Origin: Chlorokybus atmophyticus
Lineage: Eukaryota; Streptophyta; Chlorokybophyceae; Chlorokybales; Chlorokybaceae
Length of the DNA: 64,000 nucleotides
Reading direction: 5' to 3'
Assembly (NCBI GenBank): GCA_009103225.1
Contig: RHPI01002368.1
Span: 327,977 to 391,976 of the forward strand
Positions 47,075 through 57,505 of the stretch are shown one piece after another. Each line of letters opens with the position of its first letter. The stretch's first letter is position 1. A program made the translations under genes and the position numbers. The notes beneath the pieces are model-generated. The model was not told the DNA's origin, did no database searches, and was given only the letters and a program-made list of their open reading frames with translations.

Positions 47075-49842
47075 TTCTTTGTTGAGGATATTCCTACATC
47101 CAGGTCAACAAGTCAGTCGGTAGCTTGCCCTTCGCATAAAATTAGCCGTTTAAAAGTTCCAGGTGAAGACTCGAGAAGGTCCAGGCGCAAACTCGAGTCT
47201 GGAAGGTTCAGGCGCAGCTAGAAGAATGATGATAGCTTGATGGCTACCTCACCATATGGCATGTATAGCGGCTTGTTGGAAAGCTCTTGAAGCTACGTGG
47301 CACAATTAAAAGCGCAGGTTATGGTTGAGTGTGCTAGATGCAGTAGCCTCTAGAGTAGAAGCATGTGTAGCTGGCGGGTAAAACCCGTGAACATGATGGC
47401 AACATGGTCTTGTATGGTCTTATGACGCTAGTGTTGTGGCAAGCACTTGTGCATGTTTGTGCTTGTCATCGTCCAGCTCAACAGGTTGTGGGCCCACACA
47501 TGCTTGTGTAGGTTATGGTAAGTTAAATCGTGTGAGTAGGTATGGATGTTGTGTGAGTAGTAGGTTGCAAGGTCTGCAAGTAGCAGAGGGGCAACGAAGG
47601 TCACAAGCATGGGCGGCATCAAGTATACAATGGACCCATTGAACGTTGACAACACCTAGAGCATGAAGATGGAGCTGCTACTAGCCCACAAAGAGTTGTG
47701 GAAGTATGTAGACCCAAAGGAGACTGTTCCCGTTGGTGAGGCGAGTGTTTGCGCGTCTTAAGGGAGGAAGGCTCTGGCATTGATTGGCTTGCACATGGCG
47801 GACCATCACATGGTGTTGGTGGGAGTGCAAGGATGCAAGGGAGCTTTAAGGAAAGCTTGAGAACCACTTCAAGGCGCGTAGCATGGCGAGGAGATCATCT
47901 GATTGCAGCTGAGGCAGAAGCTCAACTCGTTGCACCAGGAGAGCGGAGAGGCCATTGTCAAGTTCATGGCATGCGCGAAGGCGTTGTGGAGAGACTTGCT
48001 CGATGTTGGCCATGAGCTCAAGGAGGTGGAGATTGTTTGGGCTGTGCTCTCAGGTTTGCCCAAGGAGTTTATGGTCGTTGTCACTATCTCAAAGTTGTCA
48101 ACGGAGGACTTGACATTGGATGGGGTGACACCACGGCTTTTTATAAGGACCAGGGCGTGAGGAAGGAAGATGAAGTAGAGAACGGAGCTGAACCCGATAG
48201 TATGGCGTTCGCGACTTCATCGAGGCATGCGCATGAGAAGTAGGGCGCTCGAGGCAGCAATGTGGAATGTTGGCACTGCGGGAAGCGAAGAAGACGAGGG
48301 CTGATGGTGAGGAGCGGTTATGTGCATTTACGTGCATCTGATGAAAGAGCGGAGTATTCTGGGTGGGTGCCGGATTCGGGAGCAAGCATCTTTTAAGCGG
48401 CAAGAGCCAGCTTACTCCTTTAACCTATAAGCCAATCACGGTGGACTTTATGAACAACAATATGCTGGATGCTGTTGCAAAGGAAGACGCCAACCTCAGG
48501 TGCGAGGTTGGTGGTGTAGTGAAGAAGGTTGTGCTTATAGATGTACTGTACAGGCCTGGCATCTGCTAGTTTGTTCTTAGTACGTGTAGCCACGGGGTTT
48601 GGTGCGAGTGTTGTGTTCGATGCGGACAAGCGGCTAGGATAGTGCTTGGGGGCGTCACACATGTGGTAGGCATCAACAAGGGCGCAGTCTACTACATTGA
48701 GGAGGACAAGACGCACAAGAAGGTTGCAGCGACAAAGGTGGTTGAAAATGGAGCATTCCACAAGGTCAAGGCAACAAGGAGGCACTGAAGACTGATGTGA
48801 AGTGGACGAGCTTGGAGCCCGTGGGAGCTGCAAGAAGCTACAAGCAAGTGGTGGAGAGCAAGGTGGCTAAGGACGAGCCAAGAGCTATCACCAAGGCTAG
48901 ATTTGCTGTAGTGGACTGAGAGGTGCAGCCAGAGCAGGCCGGCAAGGAGCATGTGCAGCAAAAAACAAGGGGTTAAAGGTCAACCGGGAGGTTCAAGTTG
49001 CTGTGGAGGACAGTATCTTTAAGGCTAATTTCAGACGTTTACAGGAAGCATGGTGGTAGAGGTGGAGCAAGAAGAGAAGGTCAAAGGCTTCTTCACAATT
49101 GCGCACAAGAAGAGGAGCAAGGCTAGCATGGGAGCTAGCGGTACAGGAGCTACGAAGGCAAAGGTGTGAAGGACAAGCTGCCCGCGTGGGAGTGTTAAGG
49201 ATATTTCTACATCCAGGTCAATATCCTGGTTAGTCGGTGAGCTTGCCCTCCACATAAGAATAGCCGCTAGAAGGTTTCAAGCGAAAACTTGAGAAGGTCT
49301 AGGCGCGGCTAGAAGAATGATAATAGCTTGATAGCTACTGTACCATATGACACGTATGGCAGCTTGTTGAAAAACTCTTGAAGCTAGCTACGTGGCGCAA
49401 CTTAGAGCGCAATTTATGGTTGAGTGTGCTAGATGCAGTAGCTTCTATAGTAGAAGCATGTGTAGCTGGCGGGTATAAAATCCGTGGACAAGATAGCAAT
49501 AGATGGTCTTGTGTGGTCTCCTGACGCTAGTGTTGTGGCGTGTACTTGTGCATGTTTATGCTTATCAGCGTCAATCTCAACATTCTTTGCAGTAGTGGAA
49601 CATGTGGTACTCTGTTTAGCGAGGTGAATGAGCAAGCAATACGTGGATGCTATGCCCTAATTGATGCCAACAAGCACACCACAACCAAGCACACCAAGCT
49701 TACAGCAATGACAAGCACAGTGCACACGAGCGTGCGCAGGCTCTCACACGATGAGGGGATTTTTGGTAACCGGGACGGCGTGTTCGCAGTTCAAGTCGCT
49801 TCACAAGCTCTCAGCTTTATCACTCACAGTGTCACCAGCTGA
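46405..49842 (+). CDS. unrecognised gene interrupted by a copia element (tentative)
   Basis: Exon-like pieces with matching phases: 46808-46892 (after TCTGCAG, before AG|GTATGC) and 49593-49842 (after TTCTTTGCAG, ending at a stop). Joined in phase 2, they form one open frame of roughly 110 residues containing REESRVTLSGTAAEKDMLAR and later SEVNEQAIRGCYAL. A short Asp-rich ATG segment at 46405-46440, before GTAACA, may be an earlier exon, but its phase does not fit directly, so at least one exon is missing. I recognise no family. The copia element at 47080-49582 lies entirely inside the intron between the last two exons. This could be chance. Confidence 0.33.
47080..47483 (+). repeat. copia 5' LTR (404 bp)
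   Basis: It starts TGTTGAGGATATTCC and ends CAGCTCAACA. It aligns with 49193-49582. Confidence 0.9.
47484..47498 (+). other. copia primer-binding site, half-tRNA-iMet type
   Basis: GGTTGTGGGCCCAC directly follows the 5' LTR. The antisense of the plant-type initiator tRNA-Met anticodon arm reads GGTTATGGGCCCAC, a 13 of 14 match. Such internal sites imply priming by a cleaved half-tRNA, as known for Drosophila copia. Confidence 0.75.
47611..48600 (+). pseudogene. copia gag and protease fragment
   Basis: Readable pieces over three frames include KMELLLAHKELW, KALALIGLHMADHH, LRQKLNSLHQESGEAIVK, VWAVLSGLPKEF and a CWHCGK zinc-knuckle start near 48270. A later part (48363-48569) with SKHLLSGKSQLTPL fits the start of the copia protease region (normally DSGASxH). 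In-frame stops occur near 47656 and 47760, and the frame changes near 47880. Confidence 0.8.
49193..49582 (+). repeat. copia 3' LTR (390 bp)
   Basis: It starts TGTTAAGGATATTTC and ends CAATCTCAACA, followed by the TTCTT duplication. Confidence 0.9.
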
Positions 49843-51823
49843 TCCGGTGAATATTGCAACTACTTATACAAGTTTAATCATGCCTATAGAGAAAATAAGC
49901 TAACGGTCATATCGCGGCTATTTTCAAAAGAATCCCCACTCGATATAGAACTTAGCTTATTTCCGATCTCACAACCAAACAGCTACGCGCGGTGCCTATA
50001 TAGGCTACGATTACGAGCTAGGCTAGGGTTATGACCTAGCTATCGGTCAACGTCGCGTGCGAGTCTTCATGCTAATAGGCCGGGAGAGAGTTTCGATGTG
50101 GGCATCCTCCATGAAGTTGTAATGCTTTTATTATTGATCCTTTTTCAAGTATAGCAAAACAGGATTATGGTCTGCTGTTCTGTTGTGAAGTGCACTGTAA
50201 TGGGGTACCGATATGCAAAGACAACAGGCATGATACCTTTTCGGCTGTCGGTATTTGTCACTGTCGGTTGCACTTAGCTAGTTGCACTAGGCCCCTAGCT
50301 AAGCCCTTTGGTGAATGAAGCTCTGGGCGGGCGGATGGTTATGCGTGTGAGACTGCCATGTGTGGGACTGCCATATGTGTTTGCATCTTGCATGGTGTGA
50401 GAGCATGAATGGAGCAATCTAACAGATATATGCAGCATACACTCCGGGTTAGTACTTTCTATACTACGCTACTCCTCGCCTGCCCCGTCAGTCATACAAG
50501 CATGCGTGAGGTAATCACCTGCCCACACGGGCGTGTGATCTAGATAGCGCTATTGCATCTTTGTATACATGCGCACGCAGACACACAGAGGCATTGCTGA
50601 CACACTACCCATTGGGCATCCCGTATATACACTAGTCTTTATGGTGCTGAGCAGTAATGGTCGAGACCGCCCCAATCAGAAAGCTGCGTATAAACGCATG
50701 TAATAGACTACAATGCCGCTAGTATCCTGTTGACAAGACAAATGTAAACGGTTGTGTTCTACAGGTGTCTGTCTTATTTAAACCCCGAATGTATGCGCAC
50801 AGTGCATGTACGCGCGTGTGCCAGCACACGCCTGCATGCAGTGACATGCAGCCAGTACCGGCACCATGTACACCTAGAGACAACACACACACTGCAGAAG
50901 CAGTTTGCAAGTGAATGTGCGCATGCCTGTGCGTCGATAAACCTACCGGTGCGGTTTGATGCGCATGGTGTGCAACTGCAACGTCACACTGACCACTTCA
51001 AGCAACTGTCATTCCTTACATCTCACTCAACCAGTTTGGCTAACAGTGCGTCTGCCTTGTACATACACAGGGCATTACCAGGACGCTTACTCAGCAGCAG
51101 CCGCTGCCTGCTCGCCTTCATGGATAACTGCAGACAGAGCAACAAACATTAGCACAAGCGCCATCCTTTGCGTTATCACGCAGCTCATGGCGCATTGGTT
51201 GGGAAAACCACAACTGTTTGATAAACACATTTATTTTTTTCCGCGTGACACAATAGGGCATCCAGACCTATACGTAGGACACAGGGTGAACCAACTTACG
51301 CTATATCACCAATGAAGCCAAGAGTGGTGTTCATGGTCGTCACATATGGTCAATGAGAGTGCAAGTTAAGCTTCATAATTGGTTGGACGAATGTACCATG
51401 AGAGGATGAAACAGTTTTGCATATAGGCGAGACAGGGAACCAAACATGAAAGTAAGGAGAAAATTCAAACGGATTGTACACTTGCGGGAACAACACAACC
51501 ATGCAAAAACATATCTGACCTCCACATCCTCCTGGTTAGCAAGTTTAACGTTGCAGCACAAACTTCCAGTAGCAATGCCACATTGCTACTGGAAGCTTGT
51601 GCAAATGCGGGGATGCGATTTGCAAGAGTAACGCATCATAGCGAGCGTTGCAAAGTTTGGAGAGCACAGCAGCAAGTCGTTGAAAGTCGTTTGAAGTCGT
51701 TGAAGTTGTTTAACTACCTAATACAATTTGGATACAAACGCCGAAACCAACCATGAAACCCTCGCGTGGGACAAGCATAGATTTACGACTATGACAATAG
51801 TAATAACACTCGGAGCATGCATA
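49843..51823. other. spacer, no gene recognised
   Basis: Short frames near 50754-51315 show no family resemblance. A hairpin lies at 51556-51602. A downstream exon of the ATP synthase epsilon gene could lie in the right-hand part, but I cannot place it. Confidence 0.35.
51556..51602. repeat. 22-bp-arm hairpin
   Basis: The arm beginning GCACAAACTTCCAGTAGCAA pairs with its reverse complement with one mismatch around a 3-nt loop. Confidence 0.8.
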
Positions 51824-52084
51824 TTACAAAAATTTCAACCAATACACACCTGTCTTTACAGGCTTTCCGCCCTCCCAGACTGTGCTCTTATAGTGCACGG
51901 CGTCCCTGTTGCCCAGCTTGGCCCTGACGCTCTCCTTGAGGGCGGCCCTCAGCATGCCGGCGCTGATGTTGGCGTACTTCAAGTAGCTCATACCAGCCGC
52001 ACGCCAATAGCGCGCAGCGCTTGGCGTACACATCGCTGCCGCCCGCCGCCGCCCACACACCGCCGCTGCCGGCAATGCCGCCAC
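51824..52084 (-). CDS. mitochondrial ATP synthase F1 epsilon subunit
   Basis: Small epsilon subunit of the mitochondrial F1 central stalk (the bacterial epsilon corresponds to mitochondrial delta; family knowledge). The minus-strand frame contains YWRAAGMSYLKYANISA, the family signature (WRxAGxxYxxYxNI), then RAALKESV, DAVHYKST and GGKPVKT, like plant homologues. An N-terminal extension of about 27 residues rich in Arg and Ala fits a mitochondrial targeting signal. The frame stops at 51824 after GVYWLKFL, but an exon end at KPVKTG|GTGTGT is also possible, with a short last exon further left, so the 3' end is uncertain. It is divergent from RSZ with 289 bp between start codons. Confidence 0.88.
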   Translation of the reverse strand: MAALPAAAVCGRRRAAAMCTPSAARYWRAAGMSYLKYANISAGMLRAALKESVRAKLGNRDAVHYKSTVWEGGKPVKTGVYWLKFL

Positions 52085-52373
52085 GCTCTAGGCAGATTCT
52101 TGATATCAATACAGCAATTCTGTACGCCCTTCACAAATGCAGCAATTGCCAGCAGACCAGTCGATATCGATAGCACCTGTCCGATATCGCACAGTTAGGG
52201 TTTCTGCAATTTTGGTTTGGTGTGACTGTAAAGCATTACAACTGTAAGACTGCCGCCGCCGCCGTCTTCCCCGCCGTGTACGTCATCGCGGTCGGGGGAC
52301 TTTGACACCAACACCCACAACCCACCCCTAACGACTTCGCTCTCAGGCGTTGGGTGGGGGCGGAATAAGCACC
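52085..52373. promoter_or_regulatory. shared divergent promoter region, ATP synthase epsilon / RSZ
   Basis: 289 bp separate the two start codons. A GCC trinucleotide run lies near 52252-52264. No TATA box is obvious. Confidence 0.45.
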
Positions 52374-53799
52374 ATGTCGCGTATATACGTCGGCAACGTC
52401 AACCCCAACGCCACAGAGAGGGACCTGGAGGACGAGTTCAGGGTGTTTGGCGTCCTGCGCAGGTTGGCTGTTGTTGTTTGTTTTGTCGTTGTGGTCGTCA
52501 TCGTTGTCTGCAAGGTAGTCGCTGACAAGCTTCTTGTCCTGGTTAGTGTGTGGGTCGCGCGCAAGCCGCCCGGCTTCGCCTTTGTGGAGTATGACGATCC
52601 CCGTGATGCCGACGACGCTGTCCGCCGACTTGACGGTCAGTTCAGTTTCTGTTTAAGTGAGACTATTGAGAAACTGTGCATAATATGCAGTCCGTTTGCT
52701 TGTCAACGTGGGTATTGCAGCATACTTGCTGCGTATGTTGACGCATTGAGGGTTGCAGCATGCATTCTGCAAGATGTATCACGGTCTGCTGCACTCGTCA
52801 ACTTTATTTTATATGTTTGACTAGTACAGAGTTCAGGCTAGGGTCAAACACAAGCTGCTCACAACAGCGAGTTACTGATGCGCGTGGCCTTCATCCAGGC
52901 AAGAATGGTTGGCGCGTAGAGCACAGCCGTAGCGGCGGTCGTGGTGGTGGTCGCGATGGTGGCGGCGGTGGCGGCGGCGGCGGTCGTGGCCCACCTTCTG
53001 AAACCAGGTACATGTGTGCGAAAGCCTGTACATACACGTGTGTGCGCGCGCATGCCTTATGCTGACTCATCTTCATTTGCACAATAAAACTCTTTTCTGC
53101 ACTGCAGCCGTTGCTATGAGTGCGGCGAGCCAGGCCACTTTGCGCGTGAGTGCCGCATTCGGCTGGAAGGGCGCGGGCGTGATAGCCGCGATCATCGTGA
53201 TGGTGGCGGCCGCGATGGTGGCCGTGATGGCCACCGCGGGCGCTCGCCATCTCCGCGTGGACATGCACGGCGCTCACCATCGTATGGGCGAGACCGCAGG
53301 TGCGCTTGTCTGTCTCCTTACCTTGCATGTGTCACATGCATGCCCCACATACAAGGTTGGATGTCAACCATGCTAGGTAGTTGTAGGTGGTGGTTGTATG
53401 CTAGCCTTTTTTGTACAAGTGTTATGACGTGCATGTTTTGTTGTTTGCAGCCCGTATACTCGGAGACGCAGTCCCAGGTAAGCATGGTGACAGGGATTTG
53501 TGTTCTTGTCGGAAGGATTGTGTATGTTGTGATTTTCCTAAGCACCCTGCGCATCCTTCTCAATCTAGTCTTGTTTGTGTTGGGATAGTATGGGTAGGTG
53601 CTAGTAGGCTAGTTGTAAGGTGTTTGGTATGTGTGTGCACGTGGACGCTCAATTGTTGTTTACGCTCTTTTGTGCGTGCAGCCCCCCGCCGCGTCGTGCA
53701 AGGAGCCCTAGCCCTCCGCCGAGGCGCGCTCGCCGGAGTCCGTCACCCGTTGTTGCTCGCAATGGCGGCGGACGTTCCCGAAGCCGGTCGATGGATTAA
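52374..53799 (+). CDS. RSZ-type SR splicing factor (RRM + CCHC zinc knuckle + RS domain)
   Basis: Plant-type RSZ/9G8-like SR protein acting in splice-site selection (family knowledge). Six exons: 52374-52462, 52547-52635, 52899-53007, 53108-53299, 53451-53477 and 53682-53799, all GT-AG and phase-consistent. The RRM starts [15 protein letters not shown] (RNP2 YVGNV) with RNP1 GFAFVEY, and the RRM ends in KNGWRVE. A Gly/Arg spacer follows, then the CCHC knuckle [14 protein letters not shown], an RD/GR-rich stretch, and an RS tail with repeated RRSPSP and RSRSRS, ending in a stop at 53797-53799. One knuckle makes it RSZ21/22-like rather than RS2Z. Exon 5 is only 27 nt. Confidence 0.95.
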
Positions 53800-54249
53800 C
53801 TGCACACGTGAAGATACAACACTATCAAGAAACAAGGGAAGGACTCTGGCGGATTGTCCCAAAGGTGCCAAGCCTAGCCCCCAGCTATGCCTACATTGCC
53901 CGACAGAGTTGGTCAAGACTGCACGCCAGTAGCAGCCTACAGAAACTGCATCATCATCAGCTTCATTATCAGCTTCGTTATCACCATGGCACTGCAACTG
54001 CAACTGCTCTGCTCTGCTCTGCTCTCCAGTCTGCTGCTGCTTGCTGCTTCTGTAGTCTTCACCAGCGTAGAGCCTTCATCATGGCTCCACTTTCTCTGCA
54101 CTTCTCCTGCACGCGCTTCCCCTGCATGCTTCTCTCACCCTCAGCTTAGAACGCCAACAACACCGCACTGCACTGCACTTCACTTCACACTGCTGCTCAT
54201 TGCTTACCACTACTGCACTGCTCTATGTGTGCTACCAAAGCTGCTCGCG
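53800..54249. other. spacer downstream of RSZ
   Basis: It contains CTCTG and CACTG short repeats (54002-54190) and the RSZ 3' flank. No gene is called. Confidence 0.4.
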
Positions 54250-54252
54250 ACG

Positions 54253-54735
54253 CTACAGCAGGAAGTTTATTTGTGTTTCATTTGCTTGTCCGTGTCGGGC
54301 TATGGCTGACTTGGGCAAGTCCCAATGATGTTGGTGGCTTGTACTGATACTAATGCTGTGTTTCCTGCTCTTTAACAACTGCCGGTAGCTGCCTCCACCT
54401 TGGCCCCTCGGCAGTGTCCATCTGGCCACAGGTGCCAAAGTGATGGAAGAACCAAAGGTTTTCATGAAGGCCCAGCTGGGCGGCTTGCAATGCCGTGGAG
54501 TGTGCCTTATCTGGTACATTGAACAGGGGACGTTGTGTCAGGGTTGATGTAGGCACGAGTGTGCGCACCCTCGCATGCTTGCTGCACTCTTGGCATTATG
54601 GTGCGTATCATCCTACTGCATGCTGAAGCAAAGCATCCTTACCCTTGGTGCCCTTGCTAGCATTCGTAGCAATGTGGACAATGAGGTTGCCTACGACAAT
54701 GAATGTTACCAACCCAAGTGCTAGCAATTGCTGCA
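54253..54735 (-). CDS. fragment of an unrecognised membrane-protein gene (tentative)
   Basis: Two minus-strand exon-like segments. The first (about 54733-54645, after GTGCGTGCAG and before G|GTAAGG) encodes a hydrophobic helix LALGLVTFIVVGNLIVHIA followed by TNASKGTK. The second (about 54507 down to the stop near 54270) reads KAHSTALQAAQLGLHENLWF and onward in compatible phase. The first part of the gene would lie to the right, where the inverted-repeat element at 54881-56094 has inserted. I recognise no family. It could be a gene broken by, or spanning, that element. Confidence 0.35.
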
Positions 54736-54880
54736 CGCACACGAAGTTAATTAACGATCATTGAAGTCTATGCTACGAGCTGTCGATGCTCAGAAAAATG
54801 GACACACCCTCGCAACAATGTTGGTGCAGCTGGGGAGCTTTTTCCCCAAGTTGTCAGGGCTTATTCATGCACGCGCACAA

Positions 54881-56094
54881 TGTACACACAATGCGCTACG
54901 TCATTGCTCATGCATAGTGTCATTCACACGCATGCATCGGCACAGCACACAGTCCGCACTCACCCTCACATTCATTCCACCGACGGGCTATACCACTACA
55001 CTATGCAGATTACTACCCACACCACCACCCCGTTGGTCATGCAAGTTATGCATGCATCACAATATAATCACCTGCTGATGCGCGATGACCAGCACCTGTA
55101 CTGCACACCACCGGCCTTCCTGTACAAGATCATCTTCGAGGCCTTCAAGCGTCGCCAAGTGAAGACTGCATGGCGAGCAAACTGCGTGGTACTGCAGTCT
55201 GCCCGTGCGACGGACAGGTTCAGCCAACCCCACCACCCAACCCCACCAGCAACAACACACTACTGTATTAAAAAAAAACACGGGCAAGGGTCCAGGAACA
55301 TGACCATGCCTAACCAAATCACGTACACTGCCGCTAGCGCGCTAGCGCACGTACACACATGTCAAACACTATACACATGTCACACACTAGCCCCCTCACG
55401 ACGCGCCAGCGAGGACAGCGTCCTCCTCCGCCGTGGCGGGCACCGTCCGCAGCGACGCCCAGCCCGGGACCGCTGCCACCGCTGCTGCTCCGTGTTCCAG
55501 CAGCGCCTAACCGCCGGCAACAACACAGCAGCACTGCGCAGTGCGGTTTGTGCGAGAGCGGTGCAAGCAAAAGCGACAATGATGTCGGTGCGAGGGGCAG
55601 AGCAGAGGGGCGGGGCAGAGGGCAGGGCAGTGAGGCCCTGCACCTCCAGCAACCACAAGGGTTGCGACTGCAACAGCGGCGGAGTGGGAGGAGGAAGAAG
55701 AGGAGGGAGAGGCAGAGGAGGGGGAGGGGAAGGACGAGAGAGACGGGGTGGAAGGAGGACGAGGGTGACAAGGAGAGAGGGAGGGAGGGAGACAGGGAGG
55801 GAGGGAGAGCTGTTGATGTGCTGCATGCTGCGTTGCTGCTGCTGCTGCAACACCACAGCCGTTGACTGCCGTCGTTAACGCTGCTGCCCATGCTTGTGCA
55901 GGTGATTACATTGTGATGCATGCATAACTTGCAGGACTAACAGGGTGGTGGTGTAGGTAGTCATGTGCATAGTGTAGTAGTATAGCCCGGTGTGGAATAC
56001 ATGTGAGGGTGAGTGCGGACTGCGTGCTGTGCCGATGCATTCGTGTGATGAATGACACTATGCATGAGCAATGACGAAGCGCATTGTGTGTACA
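54881..56094. mobile_element. 1.2-kb inverted-repeat DNA transposon, non-autonomous
   Basis: Inverted arms of about 180-200 bp (54881-55078 and 55913-56094) are close to 90 percent alike, with ends TGTACACACAATGCGC. A perfect 7-bp direct repeat CGCACAA flanks the element (54874-54880 and 56095-56101), a likely target duplication. The interior holds a stretch of about 100 bp (55081-55180) with exon-like G/C-ending codons readable on both strands, a purine-rich run (55685-55810), and no transposase. Long arms recall MULE-type elements. A diverged relative lies at about 30964-31830 in the opposite orientation. Confidence 0.78.
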
Positions 56095-56101
56095 CGCACA
56101 A

Positions 56102-57505
56102 CATGGCATTGCATCTGAGGTCATCAACTCTTATGAAGGCAACCAATGGAAGTATTTAGAACATCTTTACGACATTATGTGTAGCAACTTGTGCTGAACA
56201 ATGGAGCTGAAGCGGCACTTGGGCGTCTGCTTCACAGGTAGCAGGTGGGCTTTCCAATGATACCGATGCACTCAACCCAACACACGCATACAATGTGTAC
56301 GCATGACGAGTTGATTGCACTAACATAGGATACTATCAATCGTAATAAAAAGCACGGGCCAGTTAGTGGGACAGGGCAAGTTGCACTTGCAGCATTAATG
56401 TGCATATGTATTATGGTTGCGTGGTATGTACATTGATGCATTTTTGTCGATGGAATTTATTTATTGCTTCGTCCTCGACGTGTACATGGTAGTCTAAAGC
56501 ATCTATGCAGTATAATCTGCATCAAGCTCAATGTGAGTTGGTAACACATGGTGATGTGCATGATATGGCACCTGAGTTTATGGACTACAATCACAACATT
56601 GTGATTGCAGTCAATAAACTTAGCGGCTTGGGCCAGTCCGTGTTTGTACTGGTCTTTGCTATGCTGTTCTTTGTTGTGCTTTAATTGATATTGTGCACAC
56701 CATGGATAGTGTACACACCACTGTACATACGCACACTTGCCCTCATTTTGATGTTATGCACTGAGTTCCTTTGAATATCACGAATTTGTGTTGTGTAGAA
56801 TATAAATCATGGTATGTCATGCATAAACATGCGTGCACAGGCAGTGATGCATGATAGCGCAAGCATGCACAACAAGCAGAGGTAAGAAGCATTGCGCCCG
56901 GGGCCACCTACGCGCTACCCAAAGTGCTGCTAAGTGCTGTGCAATGCAATGGCAATGGGACAGTCAGTGGGCAGCATGTAGCAATGGCTCAACCAACATG
57001 AAGCGCACACAAATATATATGTATAAGTTGTATGACTTTTCGACCACACTTTTGTAACAAGTGATGATTAACTTGTTGTACTTGGGTAATTGCACCATAG
57101 AAGTTTGGTCGTTTTTCAAATGGGCATCCTAACTTGCTGTAAAAACTTATTAGTGATATATATATAATACATTATATGAGTGTGTATATATACATATATA
57201 TATTATTTGTAACACTGCATCAGTGCAGTGTATAACACTGCACTGGTGAGTGTGCAGCAAGTCCGTGTAGTGTACAATACTAGCATGTCAATGATGATAA
57301 AGCAGAGTATAGGCTTAGGGCACTATCCCTCGGTCCTGGGTCCTTCAGTCCGTGCTCTCGGGTCCTGGTTCCACTCGGTGAAACCAGGACCCGACAGCAC
57401 TCCCGGGTTCCGCGTCATGATGGGACCAGAACAGCAGTGCAGTCGGCACCGTAGTCGTTGTCCTTGTTGTCGCCGTAGTCGTCGGCGGCGGAGGTGGCCC
57501 GGCGC
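56102..57505. other. spacer upstream of the histidine phosphatase
   Basis: AT-rich stretches (57150-57205) and no recognisable gene. A 13-bp-arm hairpin at 57359-57396 lies 110 bp before the start codon. Confidence 0.4.
57359..57396. repeat. 13-bp-arm hairpin upstream of the histidine phosphatase
   Basis: TCGGGTCCTGGTT pairs perfectly with AACCAGGACCCGA around an 11-nt loop. It is in the likely 5' UTR or promoter. Confidence 0.7.

Larger units (their letters stand above)
47080..49582 (+). mobile_element. Ty1/copia-type LTR element, gag-bearing and pol-deleted
   Basis: 2.5 kb with LTRs 47080-47483 and 49193-49582, flanked by a perfect 5-bp duplication TTCTT (47075-47079 and 49583-49587). The interior of only 1.7 kb carries a copia-type gag (UBN2-like), a zinc-knuckle trace and a protease-like fragment. 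I see no integrase, RT or RNase H. Stops and frame changes occur within gag. The primer site at 47484 matches the anticodon arm of initiator tRNA-Met. The copy is a non-autonomous deletion derivative or a gag-only element. Confidence 0.9.

Noticed and set aside
39273-49582. Endogenous viral element
   Set aside because: The coding remnants follow Ty3/gypsy and Ty1/copia order with LTRs and 5-bp duplications. No envelope or capsid-virus gene is seen.
54880-55878. 332-codon plus-strand frame and overlapping long minus frames
   Set aside because: They cross the transposon arm and a purine-rich low-complexity run. The translations are Arg/Gly or Leu/Pro/Ser repeats without domain signatures.
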